Origin: Azolla caroliniana
Taxonomy: Eukaryota; Polypodiophyta
Assembly (NCBI GenBank): GCA_043228905.1
Contig: JBHGNT010000001.1
Coordinates: forward strand, 30,194,001 to 30,258,000
Length of the DNA stretch: 64,000 nucleotides
Reading direction: 5' to 3'
Shown here: piece by piece, positions 60,306-64,000 of the stretch
Layout of the letters: each line of letters begins with the position of its first letter
How positions within the stretch are numbered: the stretch's first letter is position 1
Notes under the pieces: model-generated
Told to the model about the DNA's origin: nothing
Seen by the model: only the letters and a program-made list of their open reading frames with translations
Database searches by the model: none
Translations under genes and position numbers: made by a program

Positions 60306-62190
60306 GTGACTTAATGAACCAATATTGCATGTCGCTAATTTCTTTTGTTTCTCACAATGAACATGGGTGAAAATGGGATACTTTATTATTTGTATGAAAC
60401 CTTCCACATCAAAGTTTCTCGATAAGGACTCATGAAGTACAATTTTAAATATATGGTGATTGCATATATTATTACAGAAACCTCAAAGGGAGGTGGAAAT
60501 GGTAAATCCACAAAGAATCTTTATATATAGTATGTCATATTAGAAACATAAAAAATAGGGCATTCTGAACATCGTGACAAACGTACTAAGGTTGACAAGG
60601 GCGAAACTTGAATAGTGAATAGATTAAAGGGAAACAACGGGCCAAAGAAAGTTCATATTGTTTGGCAACTACGAAAACACTTTTTTAGTTGATAGATGCT
60701 CTAGAAGTTGGAAGTATACAAATCTTGATGCCTTGTTTCCCTACGTGAACAAACTCCATAAGATACTAGATGCCCATGATTTGTGACCAATCTATCTATG
60801 GTCATTTATGCACTTTGGAGACTAAAAACGAGCTCTACAAGGTTTCAAATCCAATATCAATTCTTGTTAACAACATACCATTATACACTTTTAAGCTTCA
60901 TATAATTACCTTGATTTCTATCCCTCCCTTCCCACTTGGAGAGGTTGTATCACATTATCCAACAACAAATCAAGTTTGTGTTAATCAAGCAATGAGGATT
61001 TTTTCTTTCTTGATTGTCAAAATGAGGAGTTGAACTAGGATACGAGGACATATGCATTGTTTCTCAAGCTAGGAGTCAATTAATTGAGTGAAGCATCAAG
61101 ACTTTGCATTAAGATTGAGCCAAGACATGGACATGTATCCAATATATTGAAACATGAACGCAAAAAATTCATGAACATTCAAGCTTAAGTAAGTAAAGCC
61201 TTTCATTGATTGGTTAAGAACGTCGCACACGATGTTCTCTAGTTTTTTTTGCCAATAAGCATTCCACGTAAAGAAAATTTGAACATAGGTATGATCACTT
61301 TTTGCACCACCAATATGCCCACGACTTGCCATTTCTTGACCACCATCTTACTGTTGAAAATTGGACGTTAACCTCTATAGCTTAAGCAAAATATTTGAAT
61401 GCACTATTTACAAATTAAAAATCATGAGTTGTATGCTTTGGTGTAAACTCACCAATGTGACTAAAGTATTTTGCAACGACAATTTTATAGCTACACCATT
61501 CATTGTCCCATAAGTACATGCACATCCATGCATATACAACAATATTAAATTTATTTCGTGTTACTTGAGTCTACAAGCTTGACAAACCTCATTATGCCAT
61601 CATGTTTATGCATTTGAATCTTAGAAAATTGCATGCACGATCTTCTTATATAATGTATAATGGCGATGCCTTCCATTTTCCTCATTTGATATGCCCAAGA
61701 ATATAAAAGTATCATATCACATTCCAAGAGATTTGTGAAATAATTGATAAAACTAGTATTACATGGCACATACATCTCACAAACTAAAATTGCATGATGG
61801 TCCCTAAAATCTACAATTAAGATCTCGATGATGTGACTCAATCATGTAAGGGTTCTTGAAATTCTCAATGCAAACATTAGATCTCACGATAAATCTAAGT
61901 TTAATAGATTATAGACATATTTTGTAAATATTTAAACTTTTCCCAATACAACATATGTTGATATAAATTTGATATTCCTCTAAGATTTTTCCAAGCAATG
62001 TCAAATTTATAAAAACTTAAATCTTGGATACAATGGAATTTTTCCTAGCCAATCTTTCCGAAGACCCCCATAAAATCAAGACTCAAATTACCCTTACACA
62101 AGACTGCATAGACCTAGAATTTCAAGTGGTTTGAATTAGATTTGACTAATGTGGCCTCACTACATGATAAGACTATTGTGATCAACACCA

Positions 62191-62387
62191 CACTTTCCTT
62201 GGTGGCATTTGCTAACTGAAGGTATAGATAGATTGTGATTAAGCATGTTTTATGGGCACTTTCCTTGGTGGCATTTGCTAACTGAAGGCATAGATAGATT
62301 GTGATTAAGCATGTTTTATGGGCACTTTCCTTGGTGGCATTTGCTAACTGAAAGTATAGATAGATTGTGATTAAGCATGTTTTATGG
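62191..62387. repeat. 66-bp minisatellite, three copies
   Basis: The unit CACTTTCCTTGGTGGCATTT...GCATGTTTTATGGG starts at 62191, 62257 and 62323. There are only one or two differences per copy. The period is a multiple of three, so one minus-strand frame stays open across it. It lies 345 bp beyond the LPEAT stop, on that gene's 3' side. Confidence 0.96.
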
Positions 62388-62731
62388 CATCTACAAGCAA
62401 AATAACACACAACTACATTTCTATCGATTCCTATTTGACATTGTTGTCTCTTACGACTTACCTAATTTTAACCCCCATGGTTTTCACAACATCACTCACA
62501 AAATTAAAACCACCACCTCCAAATAAAGAAACATCATACTAGATAGATAACGTGTACCATGCCTAACGAAATGTTTCGCGTTTCATATGGAAGACAAGAA
62601 CTCTTAAAAGCAATACCGCTGACAATAAAGATAAGGGAGCAAAATACTAAATGTACAACACTTTGGAGGAGTATCCAATTACATGTAGTATGACGCATAC
62701 GGCGTTCAACAACGTTTGTGTTCAACTCTTC

Positions 62732-63117
62732 CTAATCTTTCAAAGACTCATATTCTGCAAGAAAAAACAGAGGATTCATTTCCAAAGTCTCATGGAGTTT
62801 TTATAAAGCAGAACTGATGTTGTTGAACCTTTACCATTTAAGAAGGTGTGATATATCCGCTTTTCTTTTAAACCAATTTCCGAGAGAAACAAACCACCCT
62901 GCAGAAAAAGTTCATCATGAGTTACAACATTGTAAACTTTCATCCTCTATTTAAAGTAGTAAAGATGATTTTTCACCTCAAAAGCCATCTGCTTTCGCAC
63001 ATTGCTAGCATACAACTTCGGATCAGCCTTCTCCTCCTCAGATGGAACATATACAGGAAGCCACAGGATTTCTAACCAATTTACGAATTGACAAAGCAGT
63101 AGAATAACATGTCTAAT
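62732..63117 (-). CDS. LPEAT1: LPEAT-type lysophospholipid acyltransferase, last three exons
   Basis: Minus-strand exons 62977-63117, 62835-62898 and 62732-62754 join in phase. They encode the C-terminus of the plant lysophosphatidylethanolamine acyltransferase family: LLLCQFVNWLEILWLPVYVP, SEEEKADPKLYASNVRKQMA, then LFLSEIGLKEKRIYHTFLNE and a short tail YESLKD before TAG. Known of the family: ER membrane enzymes that re-acylate lysophospholipids. The acyltransferase core (NHXXXXD) must lie right of the window, so it cannot be checked. The tail is shorter than the Arabidopsis LPEAT1 end as I recall it, and no EF-hands are present, which argues against the LPEAT2 type. The upstream intron covers 63118 to beyond 64000. 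Confidence 0.82.
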
Positions 63118-63352
63118 CTGGAAAATTTGAGCATATAAGATAGATGGGATGAACAATATCATCCAATGTAGCCTTGCAAAGGTAATCTTATGTGACACTA
63201 ATAAAAGCCTAAGCTGGACGCCCAAACAAGGGTAGGCATTGTAGTATGTAAAGCCATGAGAAACTTATTTCACGACTGAATATAACAAATGAAGATCCCC
63301 TGACTGTGAGAATTGCTGAAACAAATTATGTGAGAATGCACAAATGATTTAC

Positions 63353-63880
63353 GTTACAAGTTGTTTAGTTCCCCCAATAGCCAAGATACTATTGATTCCT
63401 CTACCTTCCACAATGAAATCCAATTAAATCAGGAAAAAATCCCATATGATGGGTATTTGTACCAAGCGATTCACTACTCTTTCCTAGTAAAGTTATTCGG
63501 ATTCATAGATTTAAACAGTCTCGGTTGTGGTTCATGCAACGTGTGCATGGCAAGTATGAACATGGTCTTAGTAAGAGTGGGGAAGATGCATATTTACTTG
63601 GTTGCATTAGAGGTGATTTGTGTTACAATGTGTTTAGTTCCCCAAATAGCTACTATACTATTGAGTCCTATAACTTTCATAATGAAAAAAAATCAATTGA
63701 GTCAGGCAAAAATCCATATTTTCCCCATATGATTGGTATATGTACCAACCAGTTCACCCTGCCTTCCAAGTACTGCTATTCTGATCCATAGATCTAAAAG
63801 GTCTCAGTAGTAGGTCCATGCACCTAAAGCATAGCAAGCATGAACATGATCTTAGTAGGCGTGGATGAAAAGCATATAGA
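63353..63880. repeat. 269-bp diverged tandem duplication in the LPEAT intron
   Basis: GTTACAAGTTGTTTAGTTCC at 63353 and GTTACAATGTGTTTAGTTCC at 63622 start two copies of about 260 bp. Later landmarks match too (ATAGATTTAAACAGTCTCGG versus ATAGATCTAAAAGGTCTCAG; AGTATGAACATGGTCTTAGT versus AGCATGAACATGATCTTAGT). The short frames here are intronic shadows. Confidence 0.9.
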
Positions 63881-64000
63881 AGTTTACAAATTTTCATCAG
63901 TCTCTCTTAAGTTGTACATAAGATCTATAAGGCAGTCCATAAGATTCTAGTATATAGGGAAAATCTCCAAAACACCCATAGCTCATGAGCAATTACAAAG

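Larger units (their letters stand above)
56897..62731. other. Long gene-poor stretch between invertase promoter and LPEAT 3' end
   Basis: The invertase side has (CT)n, GAGGAGG and (GAA)n tracts and a telomere-like block (listed separately). From 57490 to 62731 the DNA is AT-rich with many short frames but no recognisable domain. The structures I can support are three tandem duplications (57928-58280, 60085-60305 and 62191-62387). Some of it may be ancient transposon sequence. Confidence 0.5.

Noticed and set aside
1-64000. A multigene metabolic or defence cluster
   Set aside because: The ten genes belong to unrelated pathways and show no duplicated or co-functional neighbours, so no cluster is claimed.

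Overview
The window is nuclear DNA of a land plant. The evidence is spliced genes with GT-AG introns, a large organellar PPR protein, an acid invertase with the plant 9-nt mini-exon, TTTAGGG telomere-type repeats, Ty1/copia and LINE remnants, and AT-rich intergenic DNA full of microsatellites. The species cannot be named from the sequence. The style of the LINE zinc-knuckle and of the PPR protein, plus an extra intron in the invertase, would fit a seed-free or early-diverging vascular plant, but that is a weak inference.

Layout. (1) 1-4433 (+): 3' half of a GT47 exostosin-family gene, closest in my recollection to the extensin arabinosyltransferase ExAD. Its 3-kb intron holds a broken copia element. 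(2) 6111-8585 (-): intronless 824-aa PLS-type PPR protein that stops inside the E region. (3) 10.6-11.8 kb: decayed LINE 3' end. (4) 13245-19261 (+): ten-exon glycine-rich-domain protein (GRDP/DUF1399). Its terminal Gly/Cys codons, stop and 3'UTR have been amplified into a 163-bp minisatellite up to about 20.02 kb. (5) 22626-23516 (-): intronless organelle-type RRM protein. (6) 25044-28531 (-): three-exon IscA-type Fe-S carrier. (7) 34295-42161 (+): 19-exon MORC GHKL ATPase. (8) 45644-48072 (+): MPB2C-like microtubule-binding coiled-coil protein. (9) 49280-51219 (-): two-exon SAM-dependent methyltransferase, convergent with gene 8. (10) 53385-56896 (-): eight-exon vacuolar-type acid invertase. 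(11) 62732-63117 (-): last three exons of an LPEAT-type lysophospholipid acyltransferase entering from the right edge.

The exon models for the GRDP, ISCA, MORC, MPB2C, methyltransferase and invertase genes were built by hand. In each one phases match at every junction and the total length is a multiple of three (801, 131, 712, 392, 256 and 679 aa).

The genes are unrelated housekeeping or regulatory loci (cell wall, organelle RNA, Fe-S, chromatin silencing, cytoskeleton, sucrose cleavage, membrane lipids). They do not form a cluster or pathway, and I found no evidence of a new multigene system. The unusual content is structural: local tandem duplication is pervasive (at least ten independent arrays or duplications, two of them touching coding exons). 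There are also interstitial telomere repeats upstream of the invertase, nine consecutive TAG codons at the invertase stop, a palindromic GCTAATC motif cluster upstream of MORC, and a repeated leader upstream of MPB2C.
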